A stretch of 59,914 bases of DNA from Domibacillus sp. PGB-M46 (GCF_022668875.1 NZ_JAKGCR010000025.1:1-59914); one strand, 5' to 3'; counted from the stretch's first letter, positions 45,003-55,142 are shown. The notes: generated from the letters alone by a model not told the origin. Numbers and translations are program-made.

Positions 45003-46808
45003 TTACATTGTCGTTTGAGAGGCAGCCTCATAAAGGGCATTAGAAACTTTTCCGAACTCACTTGCATGCGGGCGGTCATCTCCGTCTTCATAGCCATAAT
45101 CAAACATACGATTTCGATTGAGTGCCAGCTTTGCGAATGTCGGGCGCAGCAAATCAAATAGCTTGAACCGTTCTTTTAAATGCGGAAATCTTCGCTGGTA
45201 AGAGAGGATTTCCTCACGTACAATGCCCCAGAAACGATTTTCGGAAAATTGTTCACTTTCCTGCAGGATGTTACTTAAATAACGAAAGTGACAAATAAAT
45301 AACCCGGTAAAAATAAACTGGGTCAAACCTTCAGGCGGTTCACTGCGCAATACTTTTTTCAATTCGGGAGACAACACCGAAAGCTCCGGAAACGGCTGAT
45401 CACTAATATTGACATCATCTACGAAATCTTTCATAATGATCCGCTCCGGCTTATAATTTTTCAAGACAAGCACCGTGTTTTGTCCGTGCGGTGAAAATAC
45501 AGTGCCGTATTGATACAAGTAATGCAGCAATGGAGGTAAAATCGCTTTCGTAAGTTGGTTCACCCATTGCTCCACTGTAAGGCCTGATTTTTCAATTAAG
45601 GTTGATACAAATGGCGTTCCTTCATGGTCCACATGCAGCAACGCCGCCAGTGTAATGGCCTGTTCATCATCTCGCAGTTCCTGATAAACGCTCTCTCTCC
45701 AAACCACGCCAAGCATTTCAAGATATTGATAAGGCGCTCCCGACAGTTTCGAAAAAGTCCGATGGCTGACGTTCATGGTCGCCACCTCTCCCAATAGACC
45801 AAGGCGGCATTCTTCTTTTAAAAACAGATCATTGTCCAATATGTTTTTCATAAATGTCGTCACTTCAGGAGCAATCACCGTTCTCTCGCTCGGCAACCCC
45901 CGGTATACGAGTGTATTCAAAATACTCATTGGCAGCTTCACATGATAATTGTTTCTTTTCGTTACATTCGCAAATGTACGGATAGACTGCTGAGGAAGAT
46001 ACTCGTCTTCCCCTTCTCCTAATGGTATCAACTCTTTGCTGGCAATTTCAGCAGCGAACATGGATACAATGACGTTGTTCCACTGCCAGGCGTGTATGGG
46101 CATAAAATAATAATCCTTTTCTTGTACTTCTTTGGCTCTCAATTTCTCCACAAAACGCTGACGAGCCTCTTCATCAAGCTCCTGCTCCATTACGTGCTCA
46201 TAATCCAATCCTTTCACCGAATGAAACGTCCCGAGGTTTTTATGGACCGCAATCCATGAAAGCTGTACTTTTTTCTTTTGTTCGGGCGCGTACTGGACAT
46301 AGTCATCATACCCAAAACCAATCCGCCCTTTGTTATATGTAATCCATGGATGTCCCTTCATCTCCCCTTCCAGCTCGGCATAATCCAATTGGGTCAGCTC
46401 ATCGGACGATTTGGATCTTTCTTTTAAATGAGTGTCCGCCACTAATGTGTGCAAATACTCTTTGATTAAATGCCCTGCTGTAGAGCCTGTCATATTTCCT
46501 TCTTGTTGAATGCTTAACAAAAGAGCAAGAGACAGTGGTACGTCTTTTGTCTCGCCTGTAACGATTTCAATGCTTTCAGGCAAAACATAGAAGCTATCAA
46601 ACAAACGAGGCTTTGCTTGAAAACGGTACATGATTCCTTTTTTATCGATCCATTCATAGGATTGAACGTTCTCCGTTTCGCTGAGCAGCTTTGGCGTGAT
46701 AATTTCTTCATACATAAATTCCTGAAGCATTTTAGCTAAAAGCTGATGATCTGCATTTTCCCAATTTTCCTTTGTTAACATCTGTAGAGGCGTTTCACAC
46801 ATTTTCAT
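45003..46808 (-). CDS. NIS siderophore synthetase, IucA/IucC family (RhbF-like)
   Basis: 601 residues. The N-terminal IucA/IucC domain has GHPWITYNKGRIGF (substrate-citrate motif HPxxKxRxG) near 150-163. The C-terminal ferric-iron-reductase-like domain has VLKNYKPERIIMKDFVDD near 445. It joins an N-hydroxy-N-acetyl-diaminopropane arm to citrate using ATP. With two synthetases in the operon, each probably adds one arm, and this one is assigned to the last step by analogy with RhbF. It overlaps the MFS gene. The ATG at 46808 was chosen because GGGAG lies 9 nt before it. Confidence 0.9.
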   Translation of the reverse strand: MKMCETPLQMLTKENWENADHQLLAKMLQEFMYEEIITPKLLSETENVQSYEWIDKKGIMYRFQAKPRLFDSFYVLPESIEIVTGETKDVPLSLALLLSIQQEGNMTGSTAGHLIKEYLHTLVADTHLKERSKSSDELTQLDYAELEGEMKGHPWITYNKGRIGFGYDDYVQYAPEQKKKVQLSWIAVHKNLGTFHSVKGLDYEHVMEQELDEEARQRFVEKLRAKEVQEKDYYFMPIHAWQWNNVIVSMFAAEIASKELIPLGEGEDEYLPQQSIRTFANVTKRNNYHVKLPMSILNTLVYRGLPSERTVIAPEVTTFMKNILDNDLFLKEECRLGLLGEVATMNVSHRTFSKLSGAPYQYLEMLGVVWRESVYQELRDDEQAITLAALLHVDHEGTPFVSTLIEKSGLTVEQWVNQLTKAILPPLLHYLYQYGTVFSPHGQNTVLVLKNYKPERIIMKDFVDDVNISDQPFPELSVLSPELKKVLRSEPPEGLTQFIFTGLFICHFRYLSNILQESEQFSENRFWGIVREEILSYQRRFPHLKERFKLFDLLRPTFAKLALNRNRMFDYGYEDGDDRPHASEFGKVSNALYEAASQTTM

Positions 46809-48006
46809 GAGGCCCAACTCCCATTTTTATTTGATATGATGACCTATGCATCATGATTAAAAGAAAGACTGTACATAATGCCGATCCAATTAAAAGAAAA
46901 CCACTTAAAAGGAATGGCCCTTCGGTTCCATTTTGTTCGACCATCACCAAAGCAGCCATTGGCGAAAACAACAGAGCTGCATTTTGTACGGATGCCACGA
47001 GGCTATATGAAAGCGGCGATTTTTTTCCAATTCTCATTTTGAAAAAGAGAATATCCATTGCCGCCAGACTAACAAAAAAGCACATCCCATACATCACTCT
47101 AATCAAAACAAACAGCCAAATATGTCCGGCGAACGCTTGGATAAAGAGTAACCCTGCTGTTATTCCCATTAAGCTGATTAAGGTTACCTGAATATGCGAT
47201 TGAAGATACTGTTTTGGCAGTAAAAACTGCAGCACAACCGCGACAAGACTCGGCATCACATACAACAAGCTCAACCCTTGTTCTGAGATTGTATAGCGAT
47301 TGTCAAGAAAGACCGTAAAATAAGGACGAATCATCTGATGTCCGATATAAAAGAGGAACACAATCAGTAAATAAACCAGAAACTCCCCTTGCCATCTCGT
47401 CCCTTTTGGTACGTTTTCTTTCTTCTGCAAGGTTTCCTGATTTGTAACGGCGCCATTGTTTGAGAGAATAAACCAACTCACGCCTGCAAGAATGATATCG
47501 ATTAGGGCAAATAGATAATAGCTGTTTAACGGAAACAACTGGGTGACGACGAAGCTCCCTGCAATGCCTGATACGATGACACTTCCGTGAAACATGAATA
47601 AATAAGCCGTCGTTGCCCTTACTTTTTCATGATCATTCTTGCTTGAAGCGACCATGGCTGGATACAGCAAATAAATGCTGCTTTGAAAAAAGAGTAAAAC
47701 GAGTGACACCGTTAAAAACTGCGGAAAGGTATGGCTCATGGGCAGCAGTATTTTGCATCCTCCCATTACGGTCAGTGCGGCCGCAATCAGTTTCTTAAGT
47801 CCCCACCTTTTAGCAGCCATCGCCCAAAGGGGTGTCATGATCACGACGACAAGGCGGCAGCAAATAATAAATAAGCTTGTTGCCTGCACCCCGTCTACTC
47901 CGAAATAGCCGGAAAATAACTGCGGATAAAAGGGTGATAACAGCATTTCTGAAATGAATGTCACAAGCAAACAACTATAAATAAACCCTTTTTCTCCCTT
48001 TGTCAT
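46795..48006 (-). CDS. MFS transporter in the siderophore operon (probable exporter)
   Basis: 403 residues, 12 predicted helices, MFS type. It lies between the N-hydroxylase and the last synthetase with a 14-bp overlap into the latter. MFS proteins in Gram-positive siderophore operons usually export the finished siderophore. RhtX-type relatives in Gram-negatives import it, so direction is inferred. AGGAG precedes the ATG. No ABC importer or binding protein is in the window. Confidence 0.85.
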   Translation of the reverse strand: MTKGEKGFIYSCLLVTFISEMLLSPFYPQLFSGYFGVDGVQATSLFIICCRLVVVIMTPLWAMAAKRWGLKKLIAAALTVMGGCKILLPMSHTFPQFLTVSLVLLFFQSSIYLLYPAMVASSKNDHEKVRATTAYLFMFHGSVIVSGIAGSFVVTQLFPLNSYYLFALIDIILAGVSWFILSNNGAVTNQETLQKKENVPKGTRWQGEFLVYLLIVFLFYIGHQMIRPYFTVFLDNRYTISEQGLSLLYVMPSLVAVVLQFLLPKQYLQSHIQVTLISLMGITAGLLFIQAFAGHIWLFVLIRVMYGMCFFVSLAAMDILFFKMRIGKKSPLSYSLVASVQNAALLFSPMAALVMVEQNGTEGPFLLSGFLLIGSALCTVFLLIMMHRSSYQIKMGVGPHENV

Positions 48007-48015
48007 TTCTTTCTC

Positions 48016-49308
48016 CTACAGGCCAAACTGCTGGAATACGTTTTTATCATAGGTTTGATAGACTTCTTTACCGACGAGCTGGTTAATAATCGTCACGTTC
48101 CGGCATGCTCCCAGCCCTAAATCAGGTGCCCCTACACCATGGGTATGAAGCTCACCATTTTGAATAAATACATGATTATGGCCTTCCTTATTTAATTTCA
48201 ATTTATAGTTTTCTTCAATAACAAGCTGGCCGATTTCGTCCGTTTCCACTAGATGCTTCATCCCTTTTAAGCAATCCGGGATATAAGGATGATAACCGGT
48301 CGCCAGAATAACGGCATCACTTTCCATCTGCTTATGTTCTTCTTGTTCATGCTGATACAATGATAAGCAGTATCGATTGTCCCTTTCTTCAATGGATGAC
48401 AGTTCAGTCAACGCTTGCAGATGAACGGGCGGTTTTCCATCTCCGACTGTCCGCTCATATAATAAATCATAAATATCGCTGATCGTATTAAAGCTGATCC
48501 CCTTGTACAAGAGTGCCTGATTGTTTAAAGCACTTCGTTTCTTTTCTTTCGGCAAGTGATAAAAATAACGGATATAATCAGGTGAGAAATGCTCAAGCCC
48601 CAGCTTGGAATATTCCATCGGATAAAATCCTTTGGATCTTGTAAACCACAACAGCTGATAATCATGATCCGGCTGTCTGGACAATAAGTCATAGAAAATT
48701 TCAGCGGCACTCTGTCCGGAACCGATGACCGTGACCGCTTTTGTTCTCAGGACATTTTCCCGCTTGCTTCTATACGCTGAAGAATGAAAAATGCGATCAC
48801 CAAGAGCTGGCTGGAATTTCTCGGGCACATACGGCCTCGTTCCCACTCCTATTACCACGTGTTTGGCGTAATACGTTTGTTTCTTTGTTTCGATACCGGA
48901 AAAAACGGTAACGCGAAAATATCCTTCCTCTGTTTGCTCAATATTTTCCACTTTGCATTCAAACTGAAGCTGAGGGAGCCGCTCCGCTACCCATTGACAA
49001 TAATGATTATATTCCGTACGCGGAATTTGAAATTTTTCAAGGAAGTAAAACTGATACAGCCGCTTTTGTTCATGCAAATAATTCAAAAAGCTAAAAGAGC
49101 TTGTCGGATCTGCCATCGTCACGACATCCGCCATAAAAGGCACTTGCAGCGTGGTTCCTTCCAGCAGCATCCCGGGATGCCACTCAAATCGGGTTTTTTG
49201 GTCAAAAAATAAGGAACGGCATTCCGTTTTTTCAAGCAATGCGGCTAATCCGAGATTAAATGGGCCAATCCCCACTCCAATAACATCTAAAATTTGTTCG
49301 TTTGCCAA
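48016..49308 (-). CDS. Diamine N-hydroxylase (SidA/IucD family, RhbE-like)
   Basis: 430 residues. The FAD motif GVGIGPFNLGLAALLE is near 12-27, and the NADPH motif VIGSGQSAAEIF near 208-219. A C-terminal ATGYHPYIP is typical of flavin N-hydroxylases. It should hydroxylate 1,3-diaminopropane on one amino group. TTG at 49308 lies 8 nt after AGAAGG, whereas a GTG 9 nt upstream overlaps that site. It overlaps the acetyltransferase gene by 22 bp. Confidence 0.9.
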   Translation of the reverse strand: MANEQILDVIGVGIGPFNLGLAALLEKTECRSLFFDQKTRFEWHPGMLLEGTTLQVPFMADVVTMADPTSSFSFLNYLHEQKRLYQFYFLEKFQIPRTEYNHYCQWVAERLPQLQFECKVENIEQTEEGYFRVTVFSGIETKKQTYYAKHVVIGVGTRPYVPEKFQPALGDRIFHSSAYRSKRENVLRTKAVTVIGSGQSAAEIFYDLLSRQPDHDYQLLWFTRSKGFYPMEYSKLGLEHFSPDYIRYFYHLPKEKKRSALNNQALLYKGISFNTISDIYDLLYERTVGDGKPPVHLQALTELSSIEERDNRYCLSLYQHEQEEHKQMESDAVILATGYHPYIPDCLKGMKHLVETDEIGQLVIEENYKLKLNKEGHNHVFIQNGELHTHGVGAPDLGLGACRNVTIINQLVGKEVYQTYDKNVFQQFGL

Positions 49309-49892
49309 TCTGTCCACCTTCTTTCAAACCCTTTCCGTTCACATCTCATCAATAAACCTGTTTTTTCAGGCAGTTCAACCTCCTTGACGGGCTGAAAACC
49401 GCACTTTTTAAACACATGAATCATTTTTTCATTTCGTATATCAGGCTCTGCTATAATTTGGTTTGTTTCGGCTACTTGAAATTTCTTATATAAAATGGTC
49501 AGCAGCAGCGGGTAGATGAACCCTTTCCCTAAAAACTCCTTTGGTCCGATCAGCAAATGAATGCCCTGGTCATATTCGCCAAACGGATAGCGGGTTCCAA
49601 TAATATCATCCTTCACCCAATACGACTCCCAATAACTCATAGGAACACCACCAAGTTCACCAATTAACAGTGTTTGATGGTCATCCTGCAAAAATCTTTG
49701 TAAATGGGCTGTGTAGTTTTCCAGTGAAATATTTAAATTCCAAAAAGGAATAACGTGCTTTTCATGCATCCATGAATGAAGCCGTCCTACATCTTCTTTC
49801 ATACTCACATGACGAAATGAAATGGTTCTTTGGATCAGAGGCTCGTATCGTTCAAACGGATATGTTTGTTGAATGCTGATGTTAGACTTCAT
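49287..49892 (-). CDS. Siderophore N-acetyltransferase (AlcB/RhbD-like GNAT)
   Basis: 201 residues of the AlcB-type GNAT family. Characteristic segments are HEKHVIPFWNLNISLENY, GVPMSYWESYWVKDDIIG and DQGIHLLIGPKEFLGKGF, the last containing the acetyl-CoA loop. It would acetylate the N-hydroxydiamine to give the hydroxamate. The ATG at 49892 overlaps the end of the preceding synthetase gene by 11 bp. A longer frame lies inside that gene and was rejected. Confidence 0.9.
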   Translation of the reverse strand: MKSNISIQQTYPFERYEPLIQRTISFRHVSMKEDVGRLHSWMHEKHVIPFWNLNISLENYTAHLQRFLQDDHQTLLIGELGGVPMSYWESYWVKDDIIGTRYPFGEYDQGIHLLIGPKEFLGKGFIYPLLLTILYKKFQVAETNQIIAEPDIRNEKMIHVFKKCGFQPVKEVELPEKTGLLMRCERKGFERRWTDWQTNKF

Positions 49893-51684
49893 GCAGTTCA
49901 CCTGCTGCTGCAAACAGCGGATTCGTGACATGAACATATACCGATTGAGTTTCAAGAGATCCGACAAGCTCATCCATATCATGCACCCTTGTCAGTAGAT
50001 TTGCTTTGCATGGCAGCTTTTTTTCAAACAGCAAAGAATCTAATAAGGCCGTATGATCACCTAATTGCTTCTTAAAGCCGGCCAGCTCCTCCTTCATCAT
50101 GAACAGCAATCGCTGTTCGTCGATCAGACGATTAACCCCAAAGGCATTGATTAAACCAAACATGTGATTGAAAAAGACATAATACCGGAATCGCTCCTCT
50201 GCAATCGAGTCAGCACATACCGTGTCACTTTTTTCATTTAAGGCCGGGACAAGCTGTTTTAACGATTTCGCCTTTGATTCCATAAAGTAGTATCCTTGAT
50301 TGTCACGATAATAAAAGACAGCTGGATAGCCCTGTTCGTCAAGCTGGATAATCGAATTTTGCTGATGGGCTTCAAGTGCGATTCCATATGCAGCATATAA
50401 CCAGTACAGTGGACGCAAACCTACTTTTAAATAGCGGGCAAACCACTGTTCACTTGCTTCTGCAGTAGAAACCCCTTCCCGTTTTGCAATAGCGGAAATA
50501 ACATTGGTTAAATGAGAACCCTCTCCTGTAATGTGATCCTGGCAAAGAGCCGCAAGTAATGTCACCCGTGAATCATTCCCCGTTTGAAATGGATTTTCAC
50601 GGATCACCACTTCAAATCCCGTTTCTTCCGTGGCCAGCTTTAACGTAATATAAGCGGGATCCTCGATAATGCGAAATGAAGGATGGTGTTCTTTTAACTT
50701 TTCGGAAATCCCGCTATGAAGCAAGCGGCTCACTTCTACTCCCCGGTCAAGCTCTTTTCGTTTGTTTACACGCAGTGAATTGGTAATTTTCACAGGAATT
50801 GAAAACTTGTATATGAAGCTTGCTTCCGGGTGGTACACCGTCCGAACAGAAGAAGTTGGATAAAACTTTCTTCCCTGTGGACCGAGATAAGCGAGTTTGC
50901 CTGATTGAATGAGATCGCACACGTCCTCCCGCCCTAACAGCTTTCGTGCTTGCAGCGGATGAACAGGGATCAGTGAAAAATCATCTTCCTGGCAATACCG
51001 GTCTTGAAAAGATTCTGTAACGAATGGATCTTTCCTTAGTTCTTCTTTTATAAGCATAGAAGCGTTTTGGGCCAGCATAGAATCCTCATCGACAATCTCA
51101 TGTACAGCCCGGAAATAATGCAGCTGGAAAGCCCCTTTTCTCTCCGGAGCGAAAATATGCTCTTCCTCCTCATCGATTCCTTGACGGCTTTTCGGAGTCG
51201 GATGTACTTGATGTCCAATTAACAAAGATTGCTCGGATTGAAGAAACGTTTTTTCCGTTTGATAGCATTCTTCCAGATCACTGCTTCTATCCCCAATAAT
51301 TCTTTTCATGTTTTGATAGCTTAGAATGGTCCGGAGCATAAACTCATCGGTCTCTACAGGCTTGTCAGATAGGAGCGACAGCTCTCGTTGGATAAATACG
51401 ATTAATGTCATGTAATCAAGCTGTTTCATTTCACCATTTTCCACTTGATAATACATAACTGGCGAAAACAGATGACGTTCTGTTGCCGATTTATACCGGG
51501 CTGGAATATACAAAGTAACGGATTGCCGGCTAAATGAAATAACCAATATTTGTTTGATTCTTTCGTTTTCGAATGGAACAGCAACTTCATCAGCGGACTT
51601 CCATTCTCCTTCCCCTGTTTCTCTTACGTAACAATTGATTAAATTTTGTATGGTAATATGATTAGTCACGAACGGAATATTCAT
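49882..51684 (-). CDS. NIS siderophore synthetase, IucA/IucC family (RhbC-like)
   Basis: 600 residues. It carries LIGHQVHPTPKSRQG near 153-167, the citrate-type HPxxKxRxG motif, KITNSLRVNKRKELDRG near 290-306, and a C-terminal FhuF-like region (YYVFFNHMFGLINAFG near 515). It most likely performs the first citrate amide bond. GGAGAG precedes the ATG, and the gene overlaps the decarboxylase gene by 23 bp. It is a paralogue of the synthetase at 45003. Confidence 0.9.
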   Translation of the reverse strand: MNIPFVTNHITIQNLINCYVRETGEGEWKSADEVAVPFENERIKQILVISFSRQSVTLYIPARYKSATERHLFSPVMYYQVENGEMKQLDYMTLIVFIQRELSLLSDKPVETDEFMLRTILSYQNMKRIIGDRSSDLEECYQTEKTFLQSEQSLLIGHQVHPTPKSRQGIDEEEEHIFAPERKGAFQLHYFRAVHEIVDEDSMLAQNASMLIKEELRKDPFVTESFQDRYCQEDDFSLIPVHPLQARKLLGREDVCDLIQSGKLAYLGPQGRKFYPTSSVRTVYHPEASFIYKFSIPVKITNSLRVNKRKELDRGVEVSRLLHSGISEKLKEHHPSFRIIEDPAYITLKLATEETGFEVVIRENPFQTGNDSRVTLLAALCQDHITGEGSHLTNVISAIAKREGVSTAEASEQWFARYLKVGLRPLYWLYAAYGIALEAHQQNSIIQLDEQGYPAVFYYRDNQGYYFMESKAKSLKQLVPALNEKSDTVCADSIAEERFRYYVFFNHMFGLINAFGVNRLIDEQRLLFMMKEELAGFKKQLGDHTALLDSLLFEKKLPCKANLLTRVHDMDELVGSLETQSVYVHVTNPLFAAAGELHEV

Positions 51685-53185
51685 AGCGGATCTCTCCCTG
51701 CTCTTTCTCTATTTTTTCTCCAGCTTGCTTCATTCGCTCTATATGTGTTTTCATATGGCCTATCGTATTGAGAGGATTGAGCATGGTAAATTTTAAGTAC
51801 ACTTTTCCAGCCTGCTTTGTTTTAGCCATAATGAGTTCCCCGCTTTGATAAAAATTGCGCTGAAGCTCAAGATTTATTTCATCAACATACCGCTCGTCCT
51901 CGTACTGATGTAACGGCACGTAGCGAAACAAGACGGCGTTAAGTTCCGGCTCATTCAGTACCTCAAAACAAGGTTCATTTTTTAAGAGCTGGGCCGTTTC
52001 CTTCGCCAGGCTGATCGTATAATCCACCATCTCCCCGAACAAATCCGTTCCCATCAATTTAAAAGTCATCAACAGCTTCAAAGCATCAAACCGTTTTGTC
52101 GTTTGTACGCTTTTTTCCACTAAATTGATCACGCCGTCTTCGTGGTCTTCTTCAGGATTCAGGTAATCGGCATGGAAGGCGATTTGCTGAAAGTCCTGCT
52201 TATGTTTGATGAAAAAAGCACCGCAGCTGATCGATTGGCAATAAAGCTTGTGAAAATCAATTGTGATTGAATCTGCTAAGTGCAGGTCACGAACGAGACC
52301 GCTGTATTGATGGGAAAACAGCAGGGCCCCTCCGTAGGCGGCATCGACATGAAACCACAATTGCTCCTCAGCTGCCAGCTTAGCTACATTTCCTATACAA
52401 TCTACGCTCCCGAAATCCGTTGTTCCGGCGGTTGCCACGATCATAAAGGGAAGAAGTCCTTGTTGTCTGAGGTGCCTGATTTTTTCTTTGGCATCCTCTA
52501 CACAAAGCTGCTTTTGATCATTTGTCGCTACTTTGACGACAGCATTGGTTCCCAGCCCAAGCTGAGCCGCCGATTTTTGGACTGTAAAATGGGCGTGCTC
52601 TGAACAAAGAATCCGCAGCCTTCCCGCCTCCGCCGGAAGCCCTTCCTCCTGAACTTGAACGGAGAAATGTGTCTGGCATGCTTTGTTTCGGGCAAGCAGC
52701 AATCCCATGTAATTAGATTGTGTTCCACCCGTTGTAAAGACACCGTCCGCCTTGTCCGAATAGCCGACATGCTTCGTAAAAAACTGAATGAATTCTGTTT
52801 CAACATAAGTAGCAGAAGGGCTTTGATCCCATGAATCCATTGATTGGTTCAATGCATTAATAATCACTTCTGCAGCGAGAGATGGAATTAAAGGCGGGCA
52901 ATGAAGATGCGCCATGGCAGAAGGATGAGAAACCCATAACGAATTTTTCACAATGACATGTTGAACCTCTTCCATCACCCTATCTGTTTCCTGTCCTGCA
53001 GCCGGGATTATGAGCATTTCCCTCACGGCTGATTGAATCTCTTGACGAGAGGCACCTGAAAAAGGTTGATTTGTTCTTGCTGTTTGATCAGCAATTAATC
53101 CGACAGCTTTATCCATCAGTGTTTTGTACATATTCTCGCTTTTATCGCTTGGACGAAGAAACCATTCTCCAAAACTCTTTTCCAC
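51662..53185 (-). CDS. L-2,4-diaminobutyrate decarboxylase (RhbB-like)
   Basis: 507 residues of the PLP group II decarboxylases. The PLP lysine is in TIDFHKLYCQS near residue 305, and an HVDAAYGGA motif precedes it. It converts diaminobutyrate to 1,3-diaminopropane. The GTG at 53185 was chosen because AGGAGG lies 8 nt upstream, and an in-frame GTG 9 nt earlier overlaps that site. The ribosome site itself overlaps the stop of the aminotransferase gene. Confidence 0.9.
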   Translation of the reverse strand: MEKSFGEWFLRPSDKSENMYKTLMDKAVGLIADQTARTNQPFSGASRQEIQSAVREMLIIPAAGQETDRVMEEVQHVIVKNSLWVSHPSAMAHLHCPPLIPSLAAEVIINALNQSMDSWDQSPSATYVETEFIQFFTKHVGYSDKADGVFTTGGTQSNYMGLLLARNKACQTHFSVQVQEEGLPAEAGRLRILCSEHAHFTVQKSAAQLGLGTNAVVKVATNDQKQLCVEDAKEKIRHLRQQGLLPFMIVATAGTTDFGSVDCIGNVAKLAAEEQLWFHVDAAYGGALLFSHQYSGLVRDLHLADSITIDFHKLYCQSISCGAFFIKHKQDFQQIAFHADYLNPEEDHEDGVINLVEKSVQTTKRFDALKLLMTFKLMGTDLFGEMVDYTISLAKETAQLLKNEPCFEVLNEPELNAVLFRYVPLHQYEDERYVDEINLELQRNFYQSGELIMAKTKQAGKVYLKFTMLNPLNTIGHMKTHIERMKQAGEKIEKEQGEIRYEYSVRD

Positions 53186-53197
53186 TTCCGCCACCTC

Positions 53198-54565
53198 CTA
53201 CCGCAGACCAAATTGAGCTTCAGCGCTTATGATTGCCTCATAGAAGCGCTGTAGTACTTCATCGATTTGCTCTTTTGAAATAATCAGCGGCGGCAGCAAG
53301 CGAATAACCGTGCCAAAACGCCCTCCAACCTCTAAAATTAGGCCTCGGTTCAAACATTCTTGTTGAATTTTTTTGGCAAGTTCAGAGTATGCCGGATAAC
53401 TTCCTATTTGGTTTGGCTGTTCCGCTGGATTAATAATTTCAACACCAACCATAAGTCCTCTGCCTCTTACATCCCCAATGGAGTCTACCTGCTTTTGCAT
53501 AGACTTTAATTGGGACGTTAAGTAAGCCCCCATTTCCTGTGCGTGTTCCGGAAGCTGGTGATCGTTCACAAAGCGCAAAGTGGCACGGCCGGCTGCCATG
53601 GCCATTTGGTTTCCTCTAAATGTTCCGATATGCGTGCCCGGCTCCCATTGATCAAGACGGCGATCATACACAACAACAGATAGCGGAAGACTTCCCCCTA
53701 TTGCTTTTGACAGCACAAGAACGTCCGGTTCAATGCCGGCATGCTCGAACGCAAACATTTTTCCTGTTCGTCCGATACCTGTTTGTACTTCATCAATGAT
53801 CAGCGGAATATCACGTTCTTTTGTAATGCGGCGAAGCTCTTTTAACCACTCGACAGGAGCAGGAATCGATCCTCCCTCGCCCTGTACGACTTCTACAACG
53901 ATACCCGCGGGCTTCACGATTCCACCTTCTGGATCATCTAGTACATTCTCAATATATTGGGCGCCAATACGGTGTCCATCTTTCCCAATACCGAAAGGGC
54001 ACCGGTATTCATATGGATACGGAAGAAAATGGGTATCCGGTACAAGTGCGTGAATATTCTTTTTAGGAGCTGTTGTCCCGGTGATGCTGAGTGTACCGTG
54101 CGTGGAACCGTGATAGCCTCCTTGAAAAGAAAGAATGGCTCTATTGCCGGTTGCCGTTTTTACTAGCTTCAAAGCTGCCTCTACTGCATCAGCACCCGTT
54201 GGACCGCAAAAATGAATTTTTGCTTTTTCAGCAAATGAAGGCGGTAAAGAAGCGAATACCTCATCAATAAATGCCTCTTTTACTGGCGTCGTCAAATCAA
54301 GCGTATGCAGAGGGACATAAGACTGCATAAAATCTTTGATGGCTTCCCGAACGACGGTATGGTTATGGCCTAATGCCAGTGTTCCCGCTCCTGCTAAACA
54401 ATCGATATACTGTTTTCCGTCCATGTCTGTTAGATAAACGCCTTCTGCCCGTTTAATGGCAAGAGGTAATCTTCGTGGATAAGATCTTGCGTTTGATTCC
54501 CTTTTTTCCTGCATTGATAACAGAGCTTCATTTCCTGAATAAGTTCCAACAGATGCATTCATCAT
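53198..54565 (-). CDS. Diaminobutyrate-2-oxoglutarate aminotransferase (RhbA-like)
   Basis: 455 residues, class III PLP aminotransferase. The PLP lysine is in VLSKAIGGSLP near 291, and IIDEVQTGIGRTGK precedes it. It forms 2,4-diaminobutyrate from aspartate semialdehyde and glutamate, the first committed step. It is the first gene of the seven-gene operon. AAAGGAG lies 5-6 nt before the ATG pair. Two Fur boxes lie upstream. Confidence 0.92.
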   Translation of the reverse strand: MMNASVGTYSGNEALLSMQEKRESNARSYPRRLPLAIKRAEGVYLTDMDGKQYIDCLAGAGTLALGHNHTVVREAIKDFMQSYVPLHTLDLTTPVKEAFIDEVFASLPPSFAEKAKIHFCGPTGADAVEAALKLVKTATGNRAILSFQGGYHGSTHGTLSITGTTAPKKNIHALVPDTHFLPYPYEYRCPFGIGKDGHRIGAQYIENVLDDPEGGIVKPAGIVVEVVQGEGGSIPAPVEWLKELRRITKERDIPLIIDEVQTGIGRTGKMFAFEHAGIEPDVLVLSKAIGGSLPLSVVVYDRRLDQWEPGTHIGTFRGNQMAMAAGRATLRFVNDHQLPEHAQEMGAYLTSQLKSMQKQVDSIGDVRGRGLMVGVEIINPAEQPNQIGSYPAYSELAKKIQQECLNRGLILEVGGRFGTVIRLLPPLIISKEQIDEVLQRFYEAIISAEAQFGLR

Positions 54566-54654
54566 CCAACACTCCTTTATTTATAATCATGATGGCTGCG
54601 TTTAGGTTAAGATTTTGCTGCTCAACCTGACCGGCCGCATGATATCATCACAAT

Positions 54655-54669
54655 TGATAATGATTTTCA
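54655..54669. promoter_or_regulatory. Fur box 2 (14 of 15)
   Basis: TGATAATGATTTTCA matches the Bacillus 7-1-7 Fur consensus TGATAATNATTATCA at 14 of 15 positions. It lies just downstream of the predicted transcription start, where bound Fur would also block elongation. Confidence 0.85.
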
Positions 54670-54687
54670 TTGTCGTCAACAGATTCC

Positions 54688-54717
54688 ATAATAGTTGATA
54701 ATGATTATCAAAGTCAA
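54688..54717 (-). promoter_or_regulatory. Siderophore operon promoter with perfect Fur box in the spacer
   Basis: On the minus strand TTGACT (54717-54712) is followed by an 18-bp spacer and TATTAT (54693-54688). The Fur box TGATAATGATTATCA (54696-54710) fills the spacer and matches the 7-1-7 consensus completely. Fur-Fe2+ bound there would exclude RNA polymerase, so the operon should be induced by iron starvation. Confidence 0.88.
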
Positions 54718-55142
54718 TTAAAAAATAAAAAATATGAAAATCATCTCAGAAGAAGTAATTTAAAGTTATAAAGTTGAATGATAGTTCTTATGATCTAGAA
54801 ACGAAAATCAGCGTTATCGTAAAGATTATATTTATTTTGGAAAGTATGTACTTCTGCCCCTTTCCTTTTTGGAAGCAATTTCAAAATGCGTGTGGATAAT
54901 TTTTACTTAATTACAGGTTACTTGACTTGCGCAATAAGTTGCCTTTTCTGACCTTACGCATTGCTTTACTTTTAGAAATTTGACTTATTTGGCTGCCTAT
55001 TGTTATCGCCTTTTCTTCCTTCGTTCATTAATAAGACATAGATTTTGAGCAATGCTTTGATACATAAAAATTATGTGATTTTACTGGGTGACTTGTTTAT
55101 AAAAAAACCGAAAAACACTCGTTTTCAAGTTGTTGAATATAC

